From Pseudisothecium myosuroides (lineage: Eukaryota; Streptophyta; Bryopsida; Hypnales; Lembophyllaceae): DNA of 64,000 nt. The position numbers were made by a program, and so were the translations under genes. The DNA lies in contig OX637290.1 of assembly GCA_951799445.1 (NCBI GenBank), forward strand, positions 23,554,987 through 23,618,986. Direction: 5' to 3'. Positions 45,786 to 57,489 of the stretch are shown here, piece after piece (within the stretch, counting starts at the first letter, position 1; each line of letters opens with the position of its first letter). Below the pieces are notes generated by a model that saw only the letters and a list, made by a program, of their open reading frames with translations, was not told the DNA's origin and did no database searches.

Positions 45786-47391
45786 AGTCCAAATTAAGTT
45801 ACTGATTGCAAAGATTAATAATGCATTAGTGTATCACTCATTAGATTCTTGGCCAACATCTTTCACTACAAGTATTTGTTGATTTGTATGTTTAGTTCTA
45901 AAAATTAAGAAAAGAAAATAGAACATATCATAATGGACAGTCACTATCCCGGTACCGAAGCTTATATTAAATATGTGGGGATGAAAGTCGTGGATGAGGA
46001 CTCTAGAGAGGAAAAGGCAACCTCTCTGAAGGCTACTGAATGTTATGGCAATCGAGGTCCATTAAAAAAAATTTAAGTTAGTATGCAGGAAATAGAAATT
46101 GATAATAAAAATTGAGTTCACATCGCAACTTGCTCCGAAAAACATTGTAAAAAAATGAAGCAATGACTTTAGTATTGCCTGAAAGTTTTATGAACACTAG
46201 ATTTTGGTGTCTTCATGCATTCAAGGATTAATGATTTCATTAGCTACCATCCTCCTAAATTCCCCTCTTACCTCATTCCTTGCCTATTTTGGAAGTCAAA
46301 GAATGTTCCTATGACCGACCTAACCCTTGATATGCATATCATGGGAAAAAAATGGCTCCAACTTCTAAACCATAAGTTTGATTTACATGAAAATTATGCA
46401 CTTGCAAAGCTATCAAAACTTTTCATCTCTAAAAGAAAATTCTAAAAATCACAACAAAGATTGAGAATATAATAACCTATTTGAAATCCATTTTGTATCC
46501 GAGGGGACAATGAGACTTTAAAAGTTACTAATTGAAACCAATATGAAATGCTTATTTGGACAATTTTAGGCAATCACCTTAATTCCTACAGCTTTGTAAC
46601 TATGTTTTGCCAAAATCCTCTCCAAAACTACCATTTCTATTGCAACTCTAATCATTTGTTTTTTTTAAATATTCAATTGTAGAATATGGCACTAAACTAA
46701 CATGAGAATGTTTGGAAGAGATTTCATAAACTTTGATTGTGTAGAGTGTAAGATATTAACATTTGATGTGGAAAAAAACTTTTATCTTCTTTCCAATACG
46801 AGATTTGAATACTTTGAATCCTCTTAATTAACTTGAAGTTTTGTACTTCTAATTTTTGAGTTTTAAATCTAATTGGTGGAGAATTGAATTGAAAGTCTAG
46901 GGAATAAAATCAAAGGTTAGGTGGAAGTGGGTACAAGATAGAAAGAAAACCTATTCATAATTCTAATATAGAATTTTAGAAAATTCTTAAATCATTCCTA
47001 AAATTGAGCTAGAATTTATCTACCAAAATTTTTATTTGTTCCTTAAAGAAACAATGGTCTTGCAAGAATTAAGGCCTAAACCCCCAAAATACCAAGTGCC
47101 TAGAAGCACTTTTTGATCAAATTTCCTTAGTATATACATCTTATAAATCAATATGTATTTGTTGTTGAAGAAATGATTATAGAAAATCTATCTAAATAAT
47201 ATTAATCCCTCATAACTTTTGTATCTGGTTTCCAAATTATGTATTAAAATTTCCTTTAATTTGCCAATTTTGTAAATATGTATATATTATGTGTGTGTAA
47301 TTTGTTTGTTTGTTTGGTATAATAATAGAATTTGGACACAGTTGGAAATTAAAGTGATGATTCTAGATGTTTTTACGTTAACCCATAAAGT
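45786..47391. other. Intergenic, diverged TTAA-element remains
   Basis: 46570-46960 resembles the first half of the TTAA family (CTATGTTTTGCCAAAATCC, TTTGGAAGAGATTTCA, AAGATATTAACATTTGA), but ends and flanks are not definable. The rest shows nothing I can name. Confidence 0.45.
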
Positions 47392-48546
47392 TCCTTGACT
47401 ATGTTTTTACCAAAAATGCTCCAAAATTGCCATTTTTAGTACAAGTACCAAATTTTAAATCAAAAAAACATTTTTGGACACATGTAACCATAGGATCTTA
47501 TAGTATGTGAGGTTTAAAAGATGTAGAAAAAATTTCAAAGTTTTCTACCCTGCAGATTGGAAGATATTAGCATTTGAATTGGCAGAAATCATTTTTTGTC
47601 CCTACGACAAACAAGGCAGTTGCACTTCACAAGGTCACATTTGTATGAAAAAATGTCCAAAATGGTGGTGCTTCTTTGGATTCTTTTTTCTAAACAAGTT
47701 GGCTACATGTAAAAAAAATTTAAATCATTTGAAATTGTACAACATATAGGAAAAAAATAGTAAGAAGAAAGAAGTAGAGAATGATTCAAAATATAAAATT
47801 CTTAATCCATGAGCGCCCCACAAGCCAGAATCAGTGGCCTTTCAATTTTGAAAGATTTCCTTGTTTGACCATTATAATCTTTTCATCAGTACGATCAAAG
47901 GACGTGTTCCTTTCTTTGGAGCTCTAAGCCTATTTCCACTACCAATTGGTACGGCCAGTTTATGTGGATCTCTTTTTAGGTGATAATTTGATTGAAATGA
48001 ATTCCAAAGGGTCTAGATTTTAGTAAACTTGAGTTGGGCGCTCAGGGGTTAAGAATTTAATTATGGAATTGAAAATGTCAATCCCAGTGATTGTAATGTT
48101 GTAATAAACAACCTATGATTTAATTTTTTTCCAAAAAATTGAAAATTGAGTGAAATAAATGACTTATAATCTATTTCAGAGTGAAGAATCCATATTTGCC
48201 TACAAACTAAAATTCCTCATAACTTTCATCTCATTAATCAACATGGAATGATTCAAAGTTTTCTACATATATATATATAAATCTAGAAAACCAATTTCAA
48301 ATTTTTGTTTCTGAAAAATGATTTTTTCTGATCTACCCGGACTGCCCAAGTTGAAAAACAAACAACATATTAGGCCATAAACTTTTGACTCATATTTCCA
48401 AGTGTCATGAAATTTAGTGCATATAAAAGATATTCCTTGTCTTCACCTTCTATTATAAGTTGGGCCTAAAATATGCAAATTTCTAGTCATAAGTACCTCT
48501 TCAGAATTGCAATGTTGCTTAAAATAGCAAGGTGGTCCTTTTGGAA
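47392..48546 (-). mobile_element. TTAA-flanked piggyBac-like MITE, copy L, with nested TTAA element
   Basis: Starts CCCATAAAGTTCC after TTAA (47388-47391) and ends GGTCCTTTTGGAA before TTAA (48547-48550). Removing the nested element and one TTAA leaves 908 bp, equal to copy M within 2 bp. Box AACCATAGGATCTTATAG is at about 47490. The right quarter also occurs in copy F. There is no transposase. Confidence 0.82.
47806..48048. mobile_element. Small TTAA-flanked element with GAGCGCCC ends
   Basis: 243 bp between TTAA (47802-47805) and TTAA (48049-48052). Ends TCCATGAGCGCCC and GGGCGCTCAGGGG form a 13 bp inverted repeat with two mismatches. The interior is unrelated to the larger TTAA elements and has no open frame of note. 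It is nested in copy L. Confidence 0.78.
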
Positions 48547-48659
48547 TTAAGGGTTTGATTAATCATCAAATTCAGAGTCATAACATCTAAATATAGTCTC
48601 TAAATACCTTCCTACATTTTTCACTTGGAGCTTGGTAGGTGCCATACATTCACGGTCAT

Positions 48660-48845
48660 TTTTTTGAGTGAATTTTTGCTAAAAAGCAATGCAGTACTTT
48701 TTATAGGGAATATATATTTGGTGAGACATTCTTCCTTTTTCAATGGATGAAACCGCTAAATTGCTTCCCAATTTGAAAATGGGTGTCACTCTATTTTGGA
48801 TGAACGTACACTCTTTTGGATGAATAAATGGATTTTCATCCCATA
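48660..48845 (+). repeat. Dispersed 180 bp repeat, copy 1
   Basis: Shares GAATTTTTGCTAAAAAG, AGGGAATAT and, further on, GTACACTCTTTTGGAT in the same order and spacing with 49580-49730, and in reverse with 31740-31915. The class is unknown. Confidence 0.6.
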
Positions 48846-49579
48846 TATTGTTGGTTTCGGTCCATTTCCATGGTTCTAAATAGCTTCAATGAAGATCCGT
48901 AGCTTTCTGCCCTGCCCCAAAATAAATGAGAAAAAAACACCCTGATGACCGGGTCAGGTTTTCTTTGTAAGAATTTGTCACATTTTGGTGTGAAAAACGG
49001 AGATTGAAGCGAATTTTCCCCTTCCTGGCAAGCAGGGCAGTGCAGTCCAGGCGGGGGCAGTCTTTGGAATGCTAATTCCTAAAGATAGCAGACGGCAGAC
49101 GGACCCCAAAAGGATTTAGGTCAGAATGGAGAAGGGAGCTCACGGCAGGAATGCAGGATTGATTGATCAATATTCCTGAATATTTGGGCCCACTGGATTT
49201 TTGCTTAAAATAATACTACTGTAGTGGAATAGAATATTTTTGTTGTTTTCTGGAGGAAAAAAAGGGACTTATTGGGTTAATTAATACCCTGATTCTGACC
49301 GTTGCAGGTAGGTGCCTTCCAGACCCCCCACTAAATTGGGCCAGTATTAATATTATATTAATATTATATTATTAGCCCTCACTGTGGTTGGCTGGTCTGC
49401 TAAACATGTTTTTGCGTGGCTTAACTGCTCTTTTCTGCAAAGTCAACATGGGTGGCAGTTATGGGGCCGGCCAATGGGGGCAGGGACGATTAGATGCTCC
49501 GAAAAAGGATACGGCAGCAGGGGGGGTACAATACAGGAATGTACCGGTACAGTAGTTGGGAGGGATTCAGGCAGTCTAT

Positions 49580-49730
49580 TTTTTGTTGAGCGAATTTTTG
49601 CTAAAAAGAGATGCAAATTTTTGTAGAGGGAATATTTGGAGAGAGGATGAAATTGCAAAATGCTAACAAACCTTGGAATGGTATCGCTCTATTTGATGAA
49701 TGTACACTCTTTTGGATTTAAAATGGACAT
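49580..49730 (+). repeat. Dispersed 180 bp repeat, copy 2
   Basis: Second copy of the repeat at 48660-48845, about 0.9 kb downstream in direct orientation. The segment between them (48850-49580) has near-balanced composition and short frames with no recognisable domain. Confidence 0.6.
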
Positions 49731-49986
49731 AAAAGAAGTTTCCACGTGCAAGCTTTTCTACGCTTTGCTTTTTTGCTTCACTCTACCTAATGATTCTACC
49801 ATGGTTGTCGCTAGAAAGCACAAAAGGGGTGTCACACCTCCCTTCATGATGAAGAACACCTATTTGCTCGTATTGATTGAAGGTCTCTCTTCTATAAATT
49901 TTTTTGCTTCAATGACTTTTCCAACAACCCATTGAGGATGCTCTTGCATTTGTATTATTTACCTCTCAAAGTGCACATTCCTACTA

Positions 49987-50085
49987 TACCACGAGAATAT
50001 GTTACATTGCATTCCCCATATGATTCCGTAACTTCCACGTATATCAAGTTTTGAATCCAACCGGAGCTCATTGTCCCCATGGCAA
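49987..50085 (+). repeat. Direct repeat, about 100 bp, left copy
   Basis: TACCACGAGAATATGTTACA, CCCATATGATTCC, CTTCCACGT and CGGAGCTCATTGTCCCC occur in the same order here and at 52127-52226. The two copies flank the nested TTAA elements at 50452-52028. Confidence 0.8.
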
Positions 50086-50451
50086 TAAGGTAGATATTCC
50101 CATTAGCGTCCTTGTTTTTATTCTTGTACCTTAGACTGTCACCAAATCTGTCCATAGACTTCTCATTAGTATGTCCTTGAAAGTTTTAACTCTGATTCGT
50201 TGATGCATTTGAGGGACACATACCTAACTCTCATTTGTTGATTAGTGATCTTTCCAGATTTCAATTTTGGGTCCACCTATGTGACAATTTTAGTGGTCTA
50301 GGGAGCCAACACTTTGAAAAATCATAGAAATTACATACCATATCCAAAAAAAATTAATTAATTTTTTTTAATATTCACGATTTTCACTCGCTAATACTAC
50401 AATAATATCATTTTTAGGAAAAGGTGCCTCCAATTATTTTCAATTGCTTAA

Positions 50452-52028
50452 ACCCTAAATGTCCAAGCCCTTTTTGAACTTCTAGGAATTTGCTCTAAAT
50501 TGAACAAAAAGTCAACAATTTGATAAGTTCATTCAGTTTTTTATGAATTGTAACCGTACAAATTCAAACTACATGTTAGAGGTCACATAAGAAAAGAAAA
50601 CACAACAATATCACTTATCAATTGAAAGACTATAATGTTTGAACATGAGGGTGTTAACCCCTAAAGGCCCAAGGTCTTTTTTCTGCCAAAAAACACTGAA
50701 AACTGCCATTTCTATTACAAAAAGTAAAAAAATTAAAATTATTTTTTTTCACATCTAACCGTAGGATCTTACACCTAATTGGTATGAGAATGTGTGGAAA
50801 AAATTTCAGAATTTTTGACCGCACAGATTGCAAGATATTTGCGTTTAAAGTGGAAAAAACAAAATTTTCAGCACATTGCGGGGCCAGATTTTTTGACTTT
50901 AAACATTTTTAGCTTAAAATTTTTGCACTACAGAGTTTTGAGCTTTAAATCTTTATAATGGAGAATTGAGTTGAGAGTCTAGGGAAAAAAAAAAATTCAA
51001 AAAAACTTAATTATCATTCTTAGAAAAATTGTTAAGTAGAAGTAGGTACAAGATAGAAGGAAAATCTAAAATATTCATATATTTTAGATGGAATTAAAAT
51101 GCACTAATCCCAATGGTGAGATTGTTCTAGCAAGTAAACTAAACCATTCCAAAAAAAAAAATTACAAAATTACAAAAAATGCATTCCGAAATGAATCCTA
51201 CAAGTTATTTTTTTCAAGAAGATGCTCTAACTGCTCGAAAAACAAGAATGTCCATAACTTCCTCATAACAAATCCAAATGAAATGAATCAAAGCTTTCCA
51301 GATAGACAAAAATATAATCTATGAGAAAAAAAATATTAAAAAAAAAAATTCAAATTTTTGTCCCTTTTTTTTTTGCTGCCCGGGCTGCCCGCCGTCCCTT
51401 CTTTTCAGCTTATTTGGTCATAACTTTTTTTCCCGGGCACCGATTGAGAAAAAATTATATTCCCACAAAGCTTATCAATTTTTCTATCTCCAAAAAAATT
51501 TCAAAAAATCATAACACAATTTCAGCCCGTAGGTACCTGCCCGAAAACGCATTTGTCCTCCGAAGGGACAACGGACTTTTAGGGGTTAAAAATGCAAAAG
51601 TGACTTGAAGTCTTTCAATCCTCTTTTCACATGCCAAATCTAAAAAGTTGGGCAACAAAAAAAATATGAGGTTAAAGGACCTAACATGCATAACCCCAAT
51701 CAATTTATAGCTTCTCAAAATCTACTCTACAATTTTTTTAAATGAATTTCTATTGCGATTTTTCCTTCAAGAACTAGTGTATTTGAGGGTCATTTCCAAG
51801 AGCCCTCAATACTACAGAAAGTCAAGATTGCAATGGATACCCTTGCACAAAATCTTGAATAGAAAAATCATAATCCATCATTTTCAAAATCGGACTTTTG
51901 AAGCTAAAACTAGAGTTCAAAAAGAATTTTTTGAAAATATAAATTACTAAAAATAGCAACTTGGTTAGGTTTTATTTAACTTCAAAGTTTTGTCAACACC
52001 CAAATTGAGTGCCTTGGGCATTTAGGGG
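50452..52028. mobile_element. Second-family TTAA element, interrupted by copy E
   Basis: Starts ACCCTAAATGTCC after TTAA (50448-50451) and ends GGGCATTTAGGGG before TTAA (52029-52032). Without copy E and one TTAA it is about 645 bp. The interior is shared with 55638-56212 (AAGAAAAGAAAACACAACAA, GAAAGACTATAATGTTTGA, CAAAATCTACTCTACAAT, CCCTTGCACAAAATCTT) and differs from the A-type elements apart from the ends. There is no transposase. Confidence 0.82.
50658..51585 (-). mobile_element. TTAA-flanked piggyBac-like MITE, copy E
   Basis: 928 bp with TTAA on both sides (50654-50657, 51586-51589) and ends CCCCTAAAGGCCC / GGACTTTTAGGGG. It is the reverse orientation equivalent of copy A throughout. 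Hairpin TTGTCC..GGACAA-like sequence lies inside the right end, and AACCGTAGGATCTTACAC at about 50759. It lies in a second-family element whose other copy (55638-56212) shows the empty TTAA. There is no transposase. Confidence 0.88.
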
Positions 52029-52039
52029 TTAATATTGAC

Positions 52040-52115
52040 AATTTGGATTTTTTTTTTATTTTTTTTTATTTTTAACAAATGGAACGAGCCATTGCATGAA
52101 AAGAAATTTTTTCGG
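52040..52115 (-). mobile_element. Probable LINE 3' tail
   Basis: Read on the minus strand it gives CATGCAATGGCTCGTTCC followed by an A-rich tail, close to the 3' end at 31590-31640. The element body cannot be followed beyond it. Confidence 0.45.
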
Positions 52116-52126
52116 TGTTTCCACCG

Positions 52127-52226
52127 TACCACGAGAATATGTTACATTGCATTTCCCATATGATTCCATCGCTTCCACGTGTCAAGCTCTGAGTCCGACC
52201 GGAGCTCATTGTCCCCGGCCATGGCA
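52127..52226 (+). repeat. Direct repeat, about 100 bp, right copy
   Basis: Right-hand partner of 49987-50085. It continues into 52227-52370, a GC-balanced stretch whose open frame has no recognised domain. Confidence 0.8.
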
Positions 52227-53681
52227 GTGCAATTAGGGAGGGTTGAGTGCCTACTTTCTATTCTAACTCTGCAAAGAGTTTATTCCCACGAGAAAAACAC
52301 AACGCAACCTCCCATTGAAGAGACGGAGGAGCCAGCCCCTGACAAAGCCACAAAGGGTTTATATAATTGAGAAACTTGCTATCGATGGATCATTTTGGGG
52401 TTCAGTTCCTTGAACACGATTTCTAAATAAAAAAATAAAAAAATAAAAAAAATGATTCTGCTCCGTCTGGCACTCACTGACCACCATATGCACATGAAAA
52501 ATAGTTATTATGAAGTGCAGAGACCCAATTTCAGGTCTTATTATTATGAGGCACCCACATCTGACGTGTAGGCTAGGCGGTGTGCTGGCACTGCCGCAGA
52601 TGTACTAATTTTACTCATCACCACAGGAAAGGAGTCCGAGGCTGGGTTTTATACAATTTCTTCTGCTTTCAATTTGTATTTTTAAAGTTTTTTAAAGTTT
52701 TTAAAAGGCACAAACTGAACTTCTGTGCAATTGCAAACATTTAAAACTCAGAATATTCCTCTGTAGTTGATTGTTTAGTCAAACTCAAGACAGGTTAACT
52801 TTGTTTCGTAGTCAAATCCAACCAGGAAACTTTTTTTTTATTCTTGAAACACAACCAGGAAACTCACTGTTGAAGAGTTTTCCAACAAAAAACAAAAACA
52901 AAACAAAACAAAAAACAAAACAAAAAGAGTTTTCCAACTACGAATCGCCGTAGTTCAAAACCCAACGTGTTATATACAGTAGTATGTATGCAAAGGTCTG
53001 AATCGGCACTCATGTGCTGAAATTGAATTTCTACATCGAATTCTCAGGCGTCCACGTCACCTCATACCATTCACAAAGAGACAAGAGAACATTATTTTAA
53101 ACCAAAAAACTTCTTCATTTATGTCATTTTTTATTTTTTATTTTTTATTTGGAAAACTGCCGAATCTGACCTTCACGTCGTCATGTCACGTAGGGTATTG
53201 TGAGCGTTATTCTACCATGCAAGTGAGTACAGTAGTATTTGCAAATCTGGTATGGAGGAATCTTTGAACGGAAATGCTTGTCATCCTGGCTGATGAGTTC
53301 AGATTGTTTTTGATGCAGACGGACAGAGCTACCCATGTGTTGGAGAGACTGACTGGCAGAATTTATTAGAGTTCCAGGCAGTTGTTCTCTCTGATAAGCT
53401 TACATGAAGTCATTCTTCCAAAACTGTTTACCACCGAGGCTCACTGTTTTTTGGCATTGTGGTGTACAGTAAGTTAGCATATAAGTTACACACAACTACT
53501 TCCCTCTGAAAGGATAAAGTCCTCACATCTTGGATACAGGCAGTTGTGAGTAGAGTACGAGTGGGGTCTCAAAAAAATATAGAGCCTTATAATTTTAATT
53601 TTGTAGCCTACCTATCTCCAGGGAAAAATAGGAGTTTAGATTCTTGCATCCCAGGAGAATTGACAACTGCGGTCACAGCAT
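52227..53681. other. Intergenic, no gene seen
   Basis: More balanced composition than the AT-rich blocks, with A-rich simple repeats (CAAAACAAAAA at about 52885-52925). No splice-supported coding segment or recognised domain was found. Confidence 0.45.
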
Positions 53682-53683
53682 TA

Positions 53684-53995
53684 CACTAAATAGGGTATTT
53701 AGTGTTGGCAACACTATTTGCAAACCATGACACTAAATATCATTAAGCCTACTAAAGTAAGTAACATTAAATGTAATTTTTAACATTAAATATACTCTAT
53801 GGTAAATCTGAAATCTGAAAATGTTTACATGTAGTGTTAGAACTTATTAAAGGAAGGTAGAAGGGAAGAGAAGGCAAAGGCGGCGCATTGAAGTTCAGCA
53901 CTGCACTAATCGTCCTAAAATTGACATTTAGTGTAGGGTCAAGTAGGGTGGTAATTACACTAAATGTAATCCAACACTAAATACCCTATTTAGTG
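53684..53995 (-). mobile_element. TA-flanked MITE with CACTAAA ends, copy 2
   Basis: 312 bp with ends CACTAAATAGGGTATTTAGTG and its inverted partner, TA on both sides (53682-53683, 53996-53997). It is the reverse complement of 23175-23485 across its length, including the AAGGAAGGTAGAAGGGAAG block. No open frame is seen. Confidence 0.87.
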
Positions 53996-54324
53996 TAGTT
54001 AGGAATGAGCTACGAGTATCTTTGGAAGTTAATTTTCACTTTTTTACCTTTATATTGGACATGTACCACCAAATCACCACATACCCTATGTGAAGGTCAG
54101 ATTCAGACATAAATTAAGTATTTTTTGGGATGTTTAAATTTTTGAAAATATTACAAGTTAAATTTTTGGAAGATTACAAGTGAAATTCTGGAATACCCTA
54201 GAATATACCACTTGTTTAATCCCTTTGCGCCTGAAAAAGAAACTAATTCGGCACTTCACTGCCGAATCAGACCTTCATGTACAGTAGTGAACTTCTTACT
54301 CTCTTCCTATTTAGACTAACTAGT

Positions 54325-54585
54325 GGGCCATGTGCGGTTGCCAGAGTCAAAACAAAAGTAAAAGTAATTTTCTAATTTTTTTTATTTATAAAGACTTTGA
54401 AATTCGATAACTTTCTCACCATGAGTCCAAATGCCACGAAACAAAGCCCGTGCACCCCTCCTCGCCAAGAGCTTTCCAACGGTACCAAGAAAGTGACCAA
54501 GGGACGCACGGTCCGGGAGATCTCAATATAACAAACAAACAAAACAAAACAAAACAAACAAACAAACAAACTTGAGGTATGGATG
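54325..54585 (-). repeat. Repeat family R, copy R4
   Basis: Single-unit copy in reverse orientation: GTTTGTT-rich run, GAGATCTCCCGGACCGTGCG, GGTACCGTTGGAAAGCTC, GGCGAGGAGGGGTGCACGGG and GAAAGTTATCGAATTTC on the minus strand, ending near GGCAACCGCACATGGCCC. Confidence 0.78.
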
Positions 54586-55637
54586 TTTCAAAACTATTGG
54601 CAAAAAATTAAAAAAGTCATATTTTTCAAAATTAAAAATTTGCCTTTTAAAAAAAATGGTTCCTACAATAATAGAATGTTCTCTATCTCTTCCTTTGACT
54701 TTGGAGAACAATCAATTTAACTAAATAATGTTATGATTTATGAACATTTTATTATGGTTTGTGACACACAACCAACTATGGTGATGTGACATTCATTGAA
54801 AACTTGAATCCAAAATGAATCCAAAATGAAACCAAATTAATCGAGAATGGTCCACATGGGCATCACTTGATAGTCACGTAACCACCCTACAGAGGGTATT
54901 AAATATGTCATGCATTGCATTTTAGGTGTGATGGAAGATTGCAATTTCACTTGCACTCTCCTCAAGTGTACAAAGTATATATTGTCTCGTGCATTGAAGT
55001 TGTGTAGGCCTACTAATTCCCATGGCCAATCACAACTCCTACAAATCCTAGAGCACCTACTTAACATAACTTGGTGTGATGACGCTCAAGGTTTTCAAGA
55101 ATGTTACAATAGTATGACTTGTAGGAGAGAACAACTTCTCCTTCATTGTTCAACCATTCCGTTTCCGTAAGTAGAGCAATTTAAGAGGGGCATTCTAGAA
55201 CGCTCAAATAACAAATGAATTTGCAATCACCTCAAATGCACAACTACTGTTTTGGAGGTTTATAACATTTATAAACCAGCAATGAGAATCAGAATCTATT
55301 GCAACACCAACTGAAGATTTCAATTCTTGTAATCAAGCATGAATTTCAAATGTAAGCTCATTCAACTTCTCAATTGATAACATCACGTCAATCCAGTTCG
55401 GAGTAATCTGTCACCGTATTTCGAGAGTCAGTTAGGCTTGTGTGGTGACGTTGTGAGAATGCATGCAATAAATTTACTTAGTTTGGGTGCAAACTTCACC
55501 CATTGCAAGTAGAGAAGATAATTATACTGTTCCACTTGAATTTTGCAACTGGCCAACACCTCAGTTGCTCTGGTACAACACTAACAAAATTAATATTTAT
55601 GGGACAAATGGTCTGCCCTTTTTTTTTTTTCTGATAA
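54586..55637. other. Intergenic, no gene seen
   Basis: AT-rich to balanced sequence. The plus-strand frame at 54910-55170 has four or more cysteines but no domain I recognise, and no splice or homology support. Confidence 0.4.
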
Positions 55638-56212
55638 CCAGTAAATGAGCAAGGCCTTTTTGAGCTTGTTGGGGTTTGTTCAAAACTAAACCAGAAGCCC
55701 AAGTTTGGATTAGTCACTATCAATTTTCTTCAAACTAGATGTGTTGTGGATCATGTAGGAAAAGAAAACACAACAATATCACTAATGGATTGAAAGATTG
55801 TGATATTTGATCATGATGGTGTTAAAATTGTGAAAGTAATTTTAAAGTCTTTCAATTCACTTTTTACATGTCAAATCTAAAATTGAGGTCATGAAAAAAA
55901 AATGATGCTAAAGAATATAACATGCCTAATCACAATTCATTTCCGCCTTCCCAAAATCTACTCGACAATACTCTTAATGAATTTCCAATGTGATCTTCTC
56001 CTCAAGATCCACTGTATTTGAGGTTTATCTCCAAGAGTCTCTAACACTCCAAAATCAAGATTTGCAACTAACACCCTTGCACAAAATCTTTGATAGAAAA
56101 ATCAAGAACATTTTTTTTTAAAAACAAACTATCCCAAACAGTATTATGGTACGATTTTATATAACTTTGAAGTTTAGACAACTCCAAACATAGTAACTTG
56201 GACATTTAGGGG
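55638..56212. mobile_element. Second-family TTAA element, uninterrupted copy
   Basis: Starts CCAGTAAATGAGC after ATAA (decayed TTAA) and ends GGACATTTAGGGG before TTAA (56213-56216); 575 bp. Its interior aligns with 50452-52028 on both sides of copy E, and TTAA at 55822-55825 is the unoccupied equivalent of E's insertion site. Confidence 0.8.
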
Positions 56213-56216
56213 TTAA

Positions 56217-56780
56217 ATTTGGGTGAGTGATTGAAGAAGACAACAAGGTGAAGAGAACAACTACGACACTATCTTTGTTGACCCCCAACATGGCGGAGAT
56301 TGTAAGGAGCTTGAACCTAGCATAAACAACATGCACCAAAACAATAAACGGATGAAGAATAGCCAATAGAGGCTCTTCCGAAAGTGCAGGCCTTCCCCCA
56401 AAACAAAACAAAAACAAAACATAACAAAACATAACAAAACAAAACAAAGTGGAACATCGTTTTCGTCTAGTAGCAATGGATTCTGTGTCCCCAATAAGAA
56501 AAGATGAAAGTATTGTATGTACCATCCTCAGTCAGTCCTACCCAATTCTTTGCTTTGTACAAAGCGATTAAACTGTGTGTTGCTCACTCCATAATTGAAC
56601 TAATGGCTTCATCAGTAGTACTGATTAGTGCGACTAAGACCAACCAACCTCCCGGAGTTAATCATGGGTTTCCTCTTGTACAGTACAATTTGCCTAGTGG
56701 GGGAGAAATACAGTATGACTTAATTTATACTAGTGTGCCCTGTGCCATTGCTACAACAAAAATGTAATTTAAAATGTAAT
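56217..56780. other. Intergenic, no gene seen
   Basis: Contains an A-rich simple repeat (AACATAACAAAACA) at 56400-56450 that creates spurious minus-strand frames. The frame at 56504-56767 has no recognised content. Confidence 0.45.
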
Positions 56781-56926
56781 AGGTCCAAATGCCATGATTC
56801 AAAACCCGTGCACCCCTCCTCGCCGAGGGCTTTCTGACGGTACCAAGCACATCACTCGGGACGATTCGAGAGATTTCAACATAATAAACTAAACAAAACA
56901 AACAACCAAACTTAAGGTATGGATGA
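56781..56926 (-). repeat. Repeat family R, copy R5 (truncated)
   Basis: Minus-strand copy of the first half of the repeat: CATCCATACCTTAAGTTTGG, TTTG run, GGTACCGTCAGAAAGCCCTC, GGCGAGGAGGGGTGCACGGG. It stops near the GGACCT at 56781, lacking the second half. Confidence 0.75.
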
Positions 56927-57489
56927 TAGGAGTCACCCTTCGACATATTTTTGGTGTTCTGCCTGTGGAGTTGTCACACCACTCTCACTCAGGCATTTCA
57001 TGTGGATAAGTTAGATGTTAAGTTAAGCTTATCTGATCAATTACTGGGCCACGCACTTATGTGCAGCAGGACAGCCAATGCAATTATTTAAAAAAACTGC
57101 TGCAGATCAGTCTCAGAAGTCCATTCCATCACCTTCGACATCTACGTACTCCAGTGGCAAAATCACCGCCTTCCAAATGGAAGCTAATCAGGGACCTGGC
57201 CTATGCAAAGAATGACAGAAATTGCAGTACTGTTGTAAGTTAATCAATTCATTTGGAGTGTCATGGAAATGCAGGCATGATCCGAAACTATGAACAGATA
57301 GATATTGATTAGAAATATCATCAAGAACCAATATTAGGTCTACCCCTGCCACAACCAGTTTCTATGTCTTGTCCAAATTTACAAGAGTTGATATAACTTA
57401 GCCAACATTGAAATATCTAATGGATGCTGTAGCAACCAGAACTTCAGATGCACTGTCTAGCAAGTGAAGTGACAGAGACCGAAGTACTG
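56927..57489. other. Intergenic, no gene seen
   Basis: Balanced composition, no recognised domain, no paired terminal repeats. Confidence 0.45.
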
